A stretch of DNA of 64,000 nt from JBBRDU01 sp038230335 (GTDB taxonomy: Bacteria; Verrucomicrobiota; Verrucomicrobiia; Chthoniobacterales; UBA10450). The stretch covers positions 310,001-374,000 of the forward strand of contig JBBRNL010000001.1 in assembly GCA_038230335.1 (NCBI GenBank). The letters are read 5' to 3'. A model generated the notes under the pieces. The model was not told where the DNA came from. It did not search any database and saw only the letters and a list, made by a program, of their open reading frames with translations. Shown one piece after another: positions 1 to 8,122 of the stretch; the first letter of the stretch is position 1; the number at the start of each line of letters is the position of its first letter. The position numbers and the translations under genes were made by a program.

Positions 1-1
1 T

Positions 2-1300
2 AAAGACGCAAGGGGTTCCGGACAAAATCGGGCGTTCTCTCTTGTATGTCTGGCCGCTTTCTCCTGTGTGAGGGCAGTCCAGGCACAAGATTTGGATCAG
101 TCCGCCGACGGGGCGCCGCAAGTAGTTACGGCCAGCTTCACGGCCCAGCGCATTGCCTCCGGTTTGAGCCAGCCCGTGTTTGTGACGTCAGCGCCGGGCG
201 ATATGAATCACATCTATGTGGTGCAGCAGAATGGTCAGATCCTGTCGCTCGATTTGCAGACGAATGCGAAAACCACCTTGTTCACGGTGCCGGGTTTGAC
301 CAGCACTTCGGGCGAACAAGGCCTGCTCGGTCTGGCCTTTGATCCGAATTATCCGAGCAATGGGAAGTTCTATCTCGACTTCACCGTGCCCGGGGGCGCG
401 TTCGGCAATGGCGTGACTCATGTCTCGCAGTTCCAGTTGCCACCCCCTCCGAAAAAGAAAAAGAAAAAGAAGAAGAACGTTTCGACCGAGAGAATTCTGC
501 TTACGTACGATCACCCTCAGACGAATCACAACGGAGGTTGGATCGGTTTTAGTCCGCGCGTGGGCGATGACAATAATCTCTACATTGCCACGGGCGATGG
601 AGGCAGCGGGAACGACCAGGGTAATGGCCATCTTGAGCCGGGCGGAAATGCTCAGAGTAACACGACGCTGCTCGGCAAAATCTTGCGCCTCCACGTCAAT
701 GCGGAGACGGCGGGTGTTTCAATTCCGGCGGACAACCCATTCGTCTCGTCGGGAACTTTTCGACCTGAAGTCTGGGCTTACGGATTGCGCAATCCGTTCC
801 GCGATAGTTTTGATCGGCAGACGGGCCGGATGTATCTCGGGGATGTGGGTCAAAGCGCGCGCGAAGAAGTGGACGCGCAAGAGGCGACCAATCCAGGCGG
901 GGGCGAAAATTATGGGTGGCGCTTGCGGGAAGGCACGATTCCCACGCCAGGTGGAAATCCGCTGGTCGGCGGGGGGCCGCCGCCGGGCAATGTCGAACCG
1001 ATCCTGGATTACGATCGCTCGGTCGGAGGCACGGTTATCGGCGGCTATGTGTATCGCGGGTCGCAGATTCCAGCGTTGCAGGGCAAATATATCTTTGGCG
1101 ATTATCTGTCCGGCAAGATTTTCGCACTGGATTACGACGGTACGAGCGTCGCCAACTTCCAAGACATCACCTCGATGCTATTCCCAACACGGGCGGGCGG
1201 CTTCAGTCTGCAAAGCCCGTCGTCGTTCGGCGAAGACGCTAATGGCGAACTCTACATCATCGATATCGGGAACGGATCGATTTACAAAATCGTTCCCTGA
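2..1300 (+). CDS. PQQ-dependent sugar dehydrogenase (GSDH family), 5'-partial
   Basis: Quinoprotein of the glucose/sorbosone dehydrogenase family, a beta-propeller enzyme that normally oxidises sugars in the periplasm. The frame is open to the left window edge with no ATG, and its first residues (RAFSLVCLAAF... ending VQAQ) look like a signal peptide, so the start codon probably lies outside the window. Family segments seen are GEQGLLGLAFDPNY (from about 311), ATGDGG (about 587-604), GLRNPFRDSFD (about 782-815) and GDVGQ. Odd: a Pro run followed by eight consecutive Lys codons (452-475) inside the propeller. The GSDH assignment is firm; substrate and PQQ dependence are family inference. Confidence 0.85.
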   Translation, partial: KDARGSGQNRAFSLVCLAAFSCVRAVQAQDLDQSADGAPQVVTASFTAQRIASGLSQPVFVTSAPGDMNHIYVVQQNGQILSLDLQTNAKTTLFTVPGLTSTSGEQGLLGLAFDPNYPSNGKFYLDFTVPGGAFGNGVTHVSQFQLPPPPKKKKKKKKNVSTERILLTYDHPQTNHNGGWIGFSPRVGDDNNLYIATGDGGSGNDQGNGHLEPGGNAQSNTTLLGKILRLHVNAETAGVSIPADNPFVSSGTFRPEVWAYGLRNPFRDSFDRQTGRMYLGDVGQSAREEVDAQEATNPGGGENYGWRLREGTIPTPGGNPLVGGGPPPGNVEPILDYDRSVGGTVIGGYVYRGSQIPALQGKYIFGDYLSGKIFALDYDGTSVANFQDITSMLFPTRAGGFSLQSPSSFGEDANGELYIIDIGNGSIYKIVP

Positions 1301-1421
1301 CGACGCGTGGCGACTGCGCCGCCAATCTTAGCATCGAGCTGCGGAGAGCTCGATCCACCTCACAAAAGCATTTCGCAACTTCTTGTCCGCTGTCCTCGGC
1401 CAAGGTATCCTGTCTCTCCCA

Positions 1422-1937
1422 ATGCCGATTGCTCAGCTCTCTTATCGTTCCCCAAAAACAGAAGTTCGAGAGAGTCCCATTCATGGACGTGGCTTGTTCG
1501 CGATCGCAGACATAGACAAAGGGGATGTCGTGGTTGTGAAAGGCGGGCATATCATTTCGCGTGCGCAATTGCGCGAAATCACGCCACAGCTGGGCCCCGT
1601 AGAAATTCAAATTGGCGATGACCTTTTTATCGCCCCGGTCACGCCGGAGGAGCGCGAGTCATCCATGCTTTACAGCAATCACTCCTGTGAGTCGAACCTT
1701 GGCCTGCGCGGCGAAATTACATTTATAGCCCTGCGCGATATCTCGGCGGGGGAAGAACTGACGCATGACTGGGCCCTGACCGATGACGACGATTATTCGG
1801 TGGAATGTCATTGTGGCACCGCGCGCTGCCGCGGCACCCTCACCGGCAAAGACTGGCAGCTATCGGATTTGCAGCAGCGTTACGCCGGTTATTTTTCCGC
1901 TTACCTTGCCAAAAAAATCTCGGCGTTACCGAAATGA
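1422..1937 (+). CDS. SET domain protein
   Basis: Small (171 aa) stand-alone SET-domain protein, the fold of protein lysine methyltransferases that use SAM. Seen: GRGLFAI near the N-terminus (SET strand 1), NHSCESNLG (pseudoknot NHSC motif), GEELTHDWA, and a C-terminal CHCG...CRG cysteine cluster resembling the post-SET zinc site. I chose the ATG at 1422 rather than the TTG at 1383 because the SET homology begins just after it. It is separated from the next gene by about 60 bp. The substrate of bacterial stand-alone SET proteins is usually unknown, and nothing here reveals it. Confidence 0.85.
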   Translation: MPIAQLSYRSPKTEVRESPIHGRGLFAIADIDKGDVVVVKGGHIISRAQLREITPQLGPVEIQIGDDLFIAPVTPEERESSMLYSNHSCESNLGLRGEITFIALRDISAGEELTHDWALTDDDDYSVECHCGTARCRGTLTGKDWQLSDLQQRYAGYFSAYLAKKISALPK

Positions 1938-2000
1938 TTGATCGGCCGGGAATGGGCGGCGCGCGCCAATTTCGCGACCTGGCGCGTTGAGCCTTGGGCG

Positions 2001-2645
2001 ATGTACATCCCCTTGTTCAATCGCGTCGACGATCGGCGAAAGATCTGCCAGTTCATTCACGCCTACGGCTTCGCCACGTTAGTCACGCAGGCCGAAGGGG
2101 CGCCCTGCGCGAGTCATCTGCCTGTGTTGTTAGACGAACAAGTGGGCGCACACGGCCGGTTGCGCAGTCACATGGCGCGAGCCAACCCGCAGTGGCAACA
2201 CTTCGCCACGCGGGAGGAGGTTCTCTGCATATTTCAGGGGCCACACGCCTATATCTCTCCGTCGTGCTACGTCATGCAGCACACCGTGCCTACCTGGAAC
2301 TACGCCGCCATCCACGTCTACGGGCGCCCCGTCATCGTTGATCACGCGGCCCTCAAACAGATCGTCTTTGAAACAACGGATAAATATGAGTCTGGGATGC
2401 CTGTGCCTTGGACGATTCCATTGTCCGACAGTGAAATAGATGCGATGGCCAGGGCGATCGTCGGGTTTTCGATTGAGATCACCCGGATGGAAGCGAAATT
2501 TAAGCTCGGCCAGAATCGTTCGAACGAAGATCAAGAGAAGATGGTCAAAGCACTCGAAGCGTCCGCTGACGCGGGCAGCCGAAGCTTGGCCGAGTTTATT
2601 TTGCACGAGAGCAGCTCTTTGAACAAAGGATCGATTAAAGAATGA
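2001..2645 (+). CDS. PaiB-like FMN-binding protein
   Basis: Member of the FMN-binding PaiB/split-barrel family (214 aa), annotated elsewhere as a negative transcriptional regulator or a flavin-binding protein. The start at 2001 gives the family's hallmark beginning MYIPLFN. Further motifs are GPHAYISPSCY and VPTWNYAAIHVYG in the middle and KFKLGQNRS towards the C-terminus. Upstream in-frame TTG (1938) is not needed. Its stop overlaps the ATG of the following lipoprotein gene (ATGA), so the two are probably translated together. Biochemical role is uncertain. Confidence 0.85.
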   Translation: MYIPLFNRVDDRRKICQFIHAYGFATLVTQAEGAPCASHLPVLLDEQVGAHGRLRSHMARANPQWQHFATREEVLCIFQGPHAYISPSCYVMQHTVPTWNYAAIHVYGRPVIVDHAALKQIVFETTDKYESGMPVPWTIPLSDSEIDAMARAIVGFSIEITRMEAKFKLGQNRSNEDQEKMVKALEASADAGSRSLAEFILHESSSLNKGSIKE

Positions 2646-3001
2646 CACCAATCTTCAAATCCATGCTGGTCGCACTCGTTTCCTTCGGGTTCGCCAGTTG
2701 CGCTCAGACGGAAGCGCGCACGCCGGTCAAAACGGCGTCGGCCGCGCCGGTCGGAGCACGTTTTGATGGCGTCGGCCGAGTCACCCTGCAGCAGGGTCAA
2801 CCGTGCGCGCCCCAGGTCATGTTCAACTTTCAACCTCGCGACGCCCGAAGTCCGGTCGGGCTGGCCGCCCGCTTTCGCGAATCCAGATCACTGACCGAAG
2901 CGTCGCGCCGCGGCCGTCGTGTCCACGTGGCCGGGGTCTGGCGGCACGGACGCCAGAAAGGCTGCGGTTACGTCGAGGTAATTAGCGTCGCTCAACCGTA
3001 A
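2642..3001 (+). CDS. small lipoprotein, unknown function
   Basis: A 119-aa protein with a lipoprotein signal peptide (hydrophobic stretch then FASC, Cys about residue 20), so probably anchored in the outer or inner membrane. The mature part is short and basic, with two further Cys residues; no family recognised. Its ATG overlaps the stop of the PaiB-like gene, and it ends 18 bp before the TerC gene, so it sits inside a three-gene operon. Confidence 0.7.
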   Translation: MTPIFKSMLVALVSFGFASCAQTEARTPVKTASAAPVGARFDGVGRVTLQQGQPCAPQVMFNFQPRDARSPVGLAARFRESRSLTEASRRGRRVHVAGVWRHGRQKGCGYVEVISVAQP

Positions 3002-3019
3002 AGCGGTTTCAGCCAAGGC

Positions 3020-3727
3020 ATGGATTGGTTTTCATATCCGCAAGCGTGGATCGGCCTGCTCACGCTCACGATTCTCGAGATCGTTCTCGGGATCGACAAT
3101 ATCGTTTTTATTTCGCTTCTGTCCGGCCGTTTGCCGCCGGCCACGAGGGCGCGCGCGCGTCTTTGTGGTTTGGCCCTGGCCATGATCTCGCGAATTCTTC
3201 TGCTTTTATGCATCTCCTGGATTATGCGATTGACCCAGCCGCTCGTGGTCGTCGGAAGTGTGAGTTTAACGGGGCGCGCCCTGATTTTGGTGGCGGGTGG
3301 ACTGTTCTTGCTGGCCAAAAGCACGCGCGAGATTCATCACCGTCTGGAAGATGAGAATGAAAATATGGCGGCCCGGTCGGCGCCTTCGTTTGTCTCGGTG
3401 CTAGTTCAGATTCTGCTGCTCGACGTCATCTTCTCGCTCGACTCGGTCATCACCGCAGTGGGCATGGTCGATGAGATTGCGGTGATGATTATCGCCATCG
3501 TTCTGGCGGTGGGTGTGATGATGGTGTTCTCGGGAAAGGTGAGCAGTTTTATCGAACGGCATCCCACGATCAAGATGCTGGCGCTTAGTTTTCTGCTCCT
3601 CATCGGCATGAACCTGATTGCCGACGGGCTCGGGTTCCACATCCCGAAGGGGTACACCTACTTCGCCATGGGATTTTCCCTGGCGGTGGAAATGCTTAAC
3701 ATCAAGTTGCGCCGAAAGAAGGCTTAA
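3020..3727 (+). CDS. TerC family integral membrane protein
   Basis: TerC/YoaE-type multi-pass membrane protein (235 aa), a family linked to tellurite resistance and metal (manganese) export. Seen: the diagnostic N-terminal segment EIVLGIDNIVFISLLSGRLP and a second acidic membrane motif LLDVIFSLDSVITAVGM, the two Asp-containing repeats proposed to bind metal, and about seven hydrophobic helices. Follows the lipoprotein gene by 18 bp. Substrate is inference from the family. Confidence 0.9.
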   Translation: MDWFSYPQAWIGLLTLTILEIVLGIDNIVFISLLSGRLPPATRARARLCGLALAMISRILLLLCISWIMRLTQPLVVVGSVSLTGRALILVAGGLFLLAKSTREIHHRLEDENENMAARSAPSFVSVLVQILLLDVIFSLDSVITAVGMVDEIAVMIIAIVLAVGVMMVFSGKVSSFIERHPTIKMLALSFLLLIGMNLIADGLGFHIPKGYTYFAMGFSLAVEMLNIKLRRKKA

Positions 3728-3752
3728 CGAACTGGCTCCAGTGCTCTCTTCC

Positions 3753-3837
3753 TGTAGCCACGGCACTCTGTTGCCGTGTTTTGGGAGTTGGCCACACGGG
3801 AGAAGCGAAGACGCCTCAACAGAGTGAGGAGACTACA
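3753..3837. repeat. double-hairpin intergenic element, copy A
   Basis: Begins TGTAG and ends CTACA. Inside are two hairpins: left CACGGCA-CTCTGT-TGCCGTG, right CCTCA-ACAGAG-TGAGG. The two loops are complementary to each other. A second copy is at 52737-52816 and a half copy at 39120-39140. Lies between convergent terC and ahcY. Confidence 0.8.
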
Positions 3838-3856
3838 GCGCTCTCTTCCGTGCCAC

Positions 3857-3877
3857 GGACGGCGCAGGGCGCCGTCC
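3857..3877. terminator. GC-rich hairpin between convergent genes
   Basis: Perfect 9-bp stem (GGACGGCGC / GCGCCGTCC) with a 3-base loop, just beyond the ahcY stop codon. There is no T run, so an intrinsic terminator role is only possible. The same core hairpin occurs at 56406-56424, also between convergent genes. Confidence 0.45.
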
Positions 3878-3889
3878 CGACCCAGCCAG

Positions 3890-5323
3890 TTAGTAGCGGT
3901 AGTGCTCTGACTTGAACGGCCCTTCCACGGGGACGCCGAGATACTCCGCCTGCTCTTTCGTGAGTTTGGTCAGTTTCACGCCGATTTTTTCGAGGTGCAG
4001 TCGCGCCACTTCCTCGTCGAGCTTCTTGGACAGGACGTAAACGCCGACCTTGTAGGTCTCGCGGTTCTTCCAGAGATCCAGTTGAGCCAGGACCTGATTA
4101 GAGAATGAGTTCGACATGACGAAGCTGGGATGTCCGGTGGCACAACCCAGATTCATGAGGCGGCCTTCGGCGAGCATGAAGATTTCATGGCCGTCGCCGA
4201 ACGTGTATTTGTCGACCTGCGGTTTGATGTTGGTGCGCTTCACTCCCCGCGCTTCGTTCAAACGATCGACCTGAATTTCGTTATCGAAGTGACCGATGTT
4301 GGCCACGATGGCCTGATCTTTCATTCGCTCCATGTGTTCGAGCGTAATGATGTCCACGTTGCCGGTGGTGCTGACATAAATATTACCCCATCCGAGGGTC
4401 TCTTCGATCGTGGTCACTTCGTAACCTTCCATGGCGGCTTGTAACGCGTTGATCGGATCGATTTCCGTGACCACCACGCGCGCGCCCTGGCCGCGGAGCG
4501 ATTGCGCGCAACCTTTGCCCACGTCGCCATAGCCGCACACGACCGCGACTTTGCCCGCGATCATGACGTCGAGGGCGCGATTCAATCCGTCGACTAACGA
4601 GTGACGGCAGCCGTAGAGATTGTCGAACTTCGATTTTGTGACCGAATCATTCACGTTAATGGCCGGAACGAGCAGCTTGTTCTCCTGATGCATCTTGTAG
4701 AGACGATGCACGCCGGTGGTCGTTTCCTCGGAAACGCCGCGCCATTCCTTGACTAATTCATGCCAGCGAAACGGATTTTCGCGCTGCACTTCGATGAGCA
4801 AATCTTTGATGACCTGCTCTTCCTTGTTGGCCGACTTGCTCTTAACCCACTCACTGTTGCCTTCCTCTAATTCGTAGCCTTTGTGGATGAGGAGAGTGGC
4901 ATCGCCGCCGTCGTCCACGATGAGCTGCGGGCCTTTGCCATCGGGAAACGAAAGCGCCTTGTAGGTGCACCACCAATACTCTTCCAGACTCTCGCCCTTC
5001 CAGGCGAAGACGGGCACGCCGCTCACGGCGATGGCCGCGGCCGCATGATCCTGGGTCGAAAAAATATTACAACTGGCCCAGCGCACACTGGCGCCGAGAT
5101 CGGCCAGTGTTTCAATCAGGACCGCCGTCTGGATCGTCATGTGCAGCGACCCTGTCACGCGGACACCCTGCAGCGGTTTCTCCTTCGCGTATTTCTCCCG
5201 GATCGCCATCAACCCGGGCATTTCCTTTTCCGCGATGGAAAGTTCTTTCCGGCCAAATTCAGCCAACGAAATGTCGGCGACTTTGTAATCTTGTTTCGTT
5301 TCAGTGCGTGTTGTTGTGCTCAT
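3890..5323 (-). CDS. ahcY: adenosylhomocysteinase (SAH hydrolase)
   Basis: Cytosolic NAD-dependent enzyme that splits S-adenosylhomocysteine into adenosine and homocysteine, relieving product inhibition of methyltransferases. At 477 aa it is the long bacterial form. Seen: DDGGDATLLIHKGYELEEGN, the NAD-binding GYGDVGKGCAQSLRGQGARV, and the canonical C-terminus ending KSEHYRY. I chose the start at 5323 (MSTTTRTE) over the ATG at 5347 because the latter's residues are encoded by the CAGATT repeat upstream. It lies downstream of metK on the same strand, separated by a broken GxxExxY gene; the pair forms the methyl cycle. Confidence 0.97.
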   Translation of the reverse strand: MSTTTRTETKQDYKVADISLAEFGRKELSIAEKEMPGLMAIREKYAKEKPLQGVRVTGSLHMTIQTAVLIETLADLGASVRWASCNIFSTQDHAAAAIAVSGVPVFAWKGESLEEYWWCTYKALSFPDGKGPQLIVDDGGDATLLIHKGYELEEGNSEWVKSKSANKEEQVIKDLLIEVQRENPFRWHELVKEWRGVSEETTTGVHRLYKMHQENKLLVPAINVNDSVTKSKFDNLYGCRHSLVDGLNRALDVMIAGKVAVVCGYGDVGKGCAQSLRGQGARVVVTEIDPINALQAAMEGYEVTTIEETLGWGNIYVSTTGNVDIITLEHMERMKDQAIVANIGHFDNEIQVDRLNEARGVKRTNIKPQVDKYTFGDGHEIFMLAEGRLMNLGCATGHPSFVMSNSFSNQVLAQLDLWKNRETYKVGVYVLSKKLDEEVARLHLEKIGVKLTKLTKEQAEYLGVPVEGPFKSEHYRY

Positions 5324-5330
5324 AAAGTTT

Positions 5331-5540
5331 TTACAGATAAATTTCATCCACAGATTTCGCAGATTGACACAGATTTTCGGAGGGGCCGAAGACGAGCCTC
5401 CTATGTTTGAGACTTGTCGTTCCGAAATTCAACAACAGCCCGCGCTGCAGGCCGGTCGCTTTCAGTTCATTGCGTCCGAGTTCGCGATGAACTTCCATGG
5501 CAGCCCCAATTATGGCGAACGTTTCCGGATCCCTCTGCAT
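5331..5540 (-). pseudogene. internally deleted GxxExxY-family gene
   Basis: A 69-codon frame between metK and ahcY. Its N-terminal part (TFAIIGAAMEVHRELG) matches the start, and its later part (LKATGLQRGLLLNFG...RRLVF) the end, of GxxExxY proteins, a roughly 120-130 aa family related to PD-(D/E)XK nucleases. The roughly 65 residues that should lie between HRELG and LKATG, including the family motif and nuclease-like core, are missing, yet the frame is kept. The last codons read into CAGATT repeats. It stops 8 bp before the ahcY start. Almost certainly non-functional; the family match is from recognition of both ends. Confidence 0.75.
5333..5377. repeat. CAGATT-rich repeat flanking the GxxExxY remnant
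   Basis: On the plus strand the stretch carries ACAGATAA, CACAGATTTCGCAGATT and GACACAGATTTT in a row. A short opposite-facing piece (AAATCTGCGG, 5544-5553) lies on the other side of the remnant. The same vocabulary recurs at 27527-27620. I recall such repeats beside GxxExxY genes in other genomes, but cannot verify that here. Confidence 0.65.
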
Positions 5541-5556
5541 TTTGAAATCTGCGGAC

Positions 5557-6759
5557 CTATTTCGCTGCCTTCTTGAGCGCCGCGGCCTTGTCGGTGGACT
5601 CCCAGGTGATGTCGGGATCATCGATCTTGCCGAAGTGCCCGTAGTTGGTTGTTTTGCGGTAAATCGGGCGGAGCAGGTTGAGCTGCTCGATGATGTCGGC
5701 AGGTTTGAAGGAAAAGGTGCGGTTAACGGCTCGCTCAATCGCTTCTTCGGAGACGGTGTTGGTCTCAAAGGTGTTAATATTCATGCTGACTGGATCGGGA
5801 TAACCGATGGCGTAGGCGAACTGCACTTCGCAGCGGGTGGCGAGTCCAGCGGCCACTACATTCTTGGCCACCCAGCGTCCCATGTAGGCGGCGCTACGGT
5901 CCACCTTGCTCGGATCCTTGCCGGAGAAGGCGCCGCCGCCATGCCGGCCCCAGCCGCCGTAACTGTCGACGATAATCTTGCGACCGGTCAGGCCGGTGTC
6001 GCCCTGCGGTCCGCCGATAACGAAGCGTCCCGTCGGATTAACCAGGAATCGGGTGGCGCCGTTCAGCATCGGTTTGGGGAGGACCTTGCGGATGACCTTT
6101 TCAATAATGAATTTCTCAATCCCTTTGTGTTCGATGTCCTCCGTGTGCTGCGTTGAGATAACGACATTGGAAATGCCGACGGGCTTTCCCTTTTCGTAAA
6201 TAACCGAGACCTGCGATTTGGCATCGGGTCGCAGCCACTCGGCCTTGCCGCTTTTTCGGATGCGGGTCAGTTCGCGCCCCAGGCGATGCGCGAACATGAT
6301 CGGTGCCGGCATGAGTTCGGGCGTGTCGTCGCAAGCGAACCCAAACATGAGACCCTGATCGCCCGCTCCCTGCTCGGAGCTTTTCTTCCCTTTCGCCTTC
6401 TTTGCGTCGACTCCCTGGGCGATATCGTGCGACTGATCGGTGATCAGAATGTTGACGAAAATCTTGCGGGCATGAAAGACATCGTCGTCGTGAACGTATC
6501 CGATTTCGCGCACCGTTTGGCGCACGATTTGGTTGATCGGAATGACGTCTTCGAGGTGGGCGTTTTTGGGCAGATTTGGAACAGTGATTTCGCCGCCCAC
6601 CACGACCACGTTACTTTTGGCGTAGGTTTCGCAGGCGACGCGGCTGGTACGATCGCGCGTCAGGCACGCATCGAGGACGGCGTCAGAAATGGTGTCACAA
6701 ACTTTGTCCGGGTGACCTTCACCGACGGATTCGGAAGCAAAAATAAAACGACGAAGCAT
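5557..6759 (-). CDS. metK: S-adenosylmethionine synthase
   Basis: Makes SAM from methionine and ATP in the cytosol; 400 aa, about the usual length. Seen: FIFASESVGEGHPDKVCD at the N-terminus (ATP/methionine loop), GAGDQGLMFGFACDDT in the middle and GGAFSGKDPSKVDRSAAY (phosphate-binding loop). The start at 6759 (MLRRFIFASE) is preferred over ATGs further upstream, because family homology begins there. Divergent from an ArsR-methyltransferase gene 108 bp away and upstream of ahcY. Confidence 0.97.
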   Translation of the reverse strand: MLRRFIFASESVGEGHPDKVCDTISDAVLDACLTRDRTSRVACETYAKSNVVVVGGEITVPNLPKNAHLEDVIPINQIVRQTVREIGYVHDDDVFHARKIFVNILITDQSHDIAQGVDAKKAKGKKSSEQGAGDQGLMFGFACDDTPELMPAPIMFAHRLGRELTRIRKSGKAEWLRPDAKSQVSVIYEKGKPVGISNVVISTQHTEDIEHKGIEKFIIEKVIRKVLPKPMLNGATRFLVNPTGRFVIGGPQGDTGLTGRKIIVDSYGGWGRHGGGAFSGKDPSKVDRSAAYMGRWVAKNVVAAGLATRCEVQFAYAIGYPDPVSMNINTFETNTVSEEAIERAVNRTFSFKPADIIEQLNLLRPIYRKTTNYGHFGKIDDPDITWESTDKAAALKKAAK

Positions 6760-6867
6760 GAGGCGAAAAAGAAGTTTGGTTTTAGCTGGCCGACCCGCCT
6801 GGCTCTCCCGCCGAGAACGGATCATATTGACCAATCATGATACGTCGATATATCGTTTGGGGTCCCG
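6760..6867. promoter_or_regulatory. divergent promoter region with candidate operator
   Basis: This 108-bp spacer must hold the promoters of both metK (minus) and the ArsR-type gene (plus). It contains a perfect palindrome CGATATATCG (6846-6855) and another, ATCATGAT (6834-6841), just before the regulator's start. AT-rich dyads of this kind are typical ArsR-family operators, so autoregulation with control of metK-ahcY is a reasonable guess. I could not recognise a SAM riboswitch fold in it. Confidence 0.45.
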
Positions 6868-7803
6868 ATGGCGTCAACGATTAATTTACTGCGGTTACTG
6901 GCGGATCCGACCCGCCTGCGCCTGCTCCTCTTGCTCGAGGAGGAGGAAATTTCCGTGGCCGAGTTGCAGGAGATCATGGGGATGGGTCAGTCCCGCATCT
7001 CCAGTCATCTGGCCCAGTTGAAACGCGCCGGCGTGGTCGATGATCGCCGTTCCGGCAAGAACGTTTATTATGGCCCAGCCAAACGCCGACCGCCCAACGA
7101 AGCCCATGCTCGCGTCAGTGAAATCGTCCGGACGCTGGCGCGCGAGCTGCCCGAAACGGCGCGTGATCTCACCGCTCTGAAAGTGGCTCTGCGTAAACGG
7201 CAGGACAAAGCGCGTGAATACTTCGATGAACTGGCCGGCCGCTTCGGCCGCAGTTATGTGCCGGGCCGATCATGGCAGGCGCTGGCCCACACGCTCATCG
7301 CTCTTCTCCCGCCCGTCACGGTGGCGGATCTGGGAGCGGGTGAAGGAACGCTTTCACAGCTCCTCGCCCGGAACGCGCGCAAGGTCATCGCCATCGACAA
7401 CTCTCCCAAAATGGTGGAATTCGGTTCCAGCCTCGCCAAAAAACATGGTTTTAAAAATCTGGAATATAGAGTGGGGGACATTCAGGATCCGCCCATCGCC
7501 CGGAACAGTGTGGACCTCGCCATCTTTAGCCAGGCGCTGCACCACGCCATCCGGCCGGAGCGAGCTGTCGCCGCGGCTCATCGAATATTAAGAAAGAACG
7601 GCCGCGTCGTCATTCTGGATCTGCTGAGTCACCAATTTGAAAAAGCACGCGACCTCTATCTCGATCACTGGCTCGGCTTCAGTGAGGTGCAATTGCACGA
7701 TTTTTTGGAAGAGGCTGGATTCCGGAACATCGATGTGCGGGTGGTATCGCGGGAGAAACAAAGCCCGCATTTCCAAACCGTTTTTGCCACAGGGGTGAAA
7801 TAG
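6868..7803 (+). CDS. ArsR-family regulator fused to SAM-dependent methyltransferase
   Basis: Two-domain protein of 311 aa. Residues 1-75 form an ArsR-type winged helix (LLADPTRLRLLLLLEEEE, then MGQSRISSHLAQLKRAGVV). Residues about 130-280 form a class I methyltransferase with motif I VADLGAGEGTLSQLL and the acidic IAIDNSPKM loop. No ArsR metal-binding Cys motif is visible in the helix that usually carries it. Divergently placed next to metK and ahcY, so it may sense SAM or SAH through its methyltransferase domain and control the methyl cycle, by analogy with the SahR-type ArsR regulators of Desulfovibrio. That role is inference. Confidence 0.88.
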   Translation: MASTINLLRLLADPTRLRLLLLLEEEEISVAELQEIMGMGQSRISSHLAQLKRAGVVDDRRSGKNVYYGPAKRRPPNEAHARVSEIVRTLARELPETARDLTALKVALRKRQDKAREYFDELAGRFGRSYVPGRSWQALAHTLIALLPPVTVADLGAGEGTLSQLLARNARKVIAIDNSPKMVEFGSSLAKKHGFKNLEYRVGDIQDPPIARNSVDLAIFSQALHHAIRPERAVAAAHRILRKNGRVVILDLLSHQFEKARDLYLDHWLGFSEVQLHDFLEEAGFRNIDVRVVSREKQSPHFQTVFATGVK

Positions 7804-7859
7804 CCGGCGAGCCGGACCGGTTCGACGGAATTTGGACCGCCTTCGGGGGCGCTGTTTGT

Positions 7860-7970
7860 TTTAACATCGCGCTCGGAGAGCCGATCTACCGGCTTTAGGT
7901 GCGTGAGTATACGCGGGGGTGGAACGGCCTCTCCGAGGGCGTTGCGAAATAAAGGCGGCCAAGCCGCTCC
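7860..7970. repeat. dispersed intergenic repeat (TTTAACATCGC type), copy 1
   Basis: The 319-bp gap from 7804 to 8122 holds no gene that I can support. It carries a 20-base sequence beginning TTTAACATCGC (7860-7879) found identically at 44590-44609, and GGCGGCCAAGCCGCT (7954-7968), the reverse complement of which resembles a hairpin beside the second copy. The promoter of the next gene must lie in 7971-8122. Confidence 0.65.
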
Positions 7971-8122
7971 ACTTCATGGGAGATGCAAGCTAGAACGAGG
8001 TGAGACCTGGCTCGACTCACCCTGGTCGATAGGATATTTAAAGTTCAACGTCCTCCCCGGAAGGGTTGTCTATTTGTGATCAAGCTTAAGCTATTGCTGG
8101 ATTGGCACCTAAATCTCTCCAC

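Noticed and set aside
420..1331. 303-codon frame overlapping the PQQ dehydrogenase
   Set aside because: Arg/Ser-rich product with no family features, in a different frame from an intact conserved protein.
5304..5576. 90-codon plus-strand frame across the metK-ahcY spacer
   Set aside because: Antisense to the GxxExxY remnant and its repeats; no signal of its own.
6760..6867. SAM riboswitch upstream of metK
   Set aside because: The 108-bp spacer shows no SAM-I, SAM-II or SAM-IV type conserved core that I can recognise; only short palindromes.
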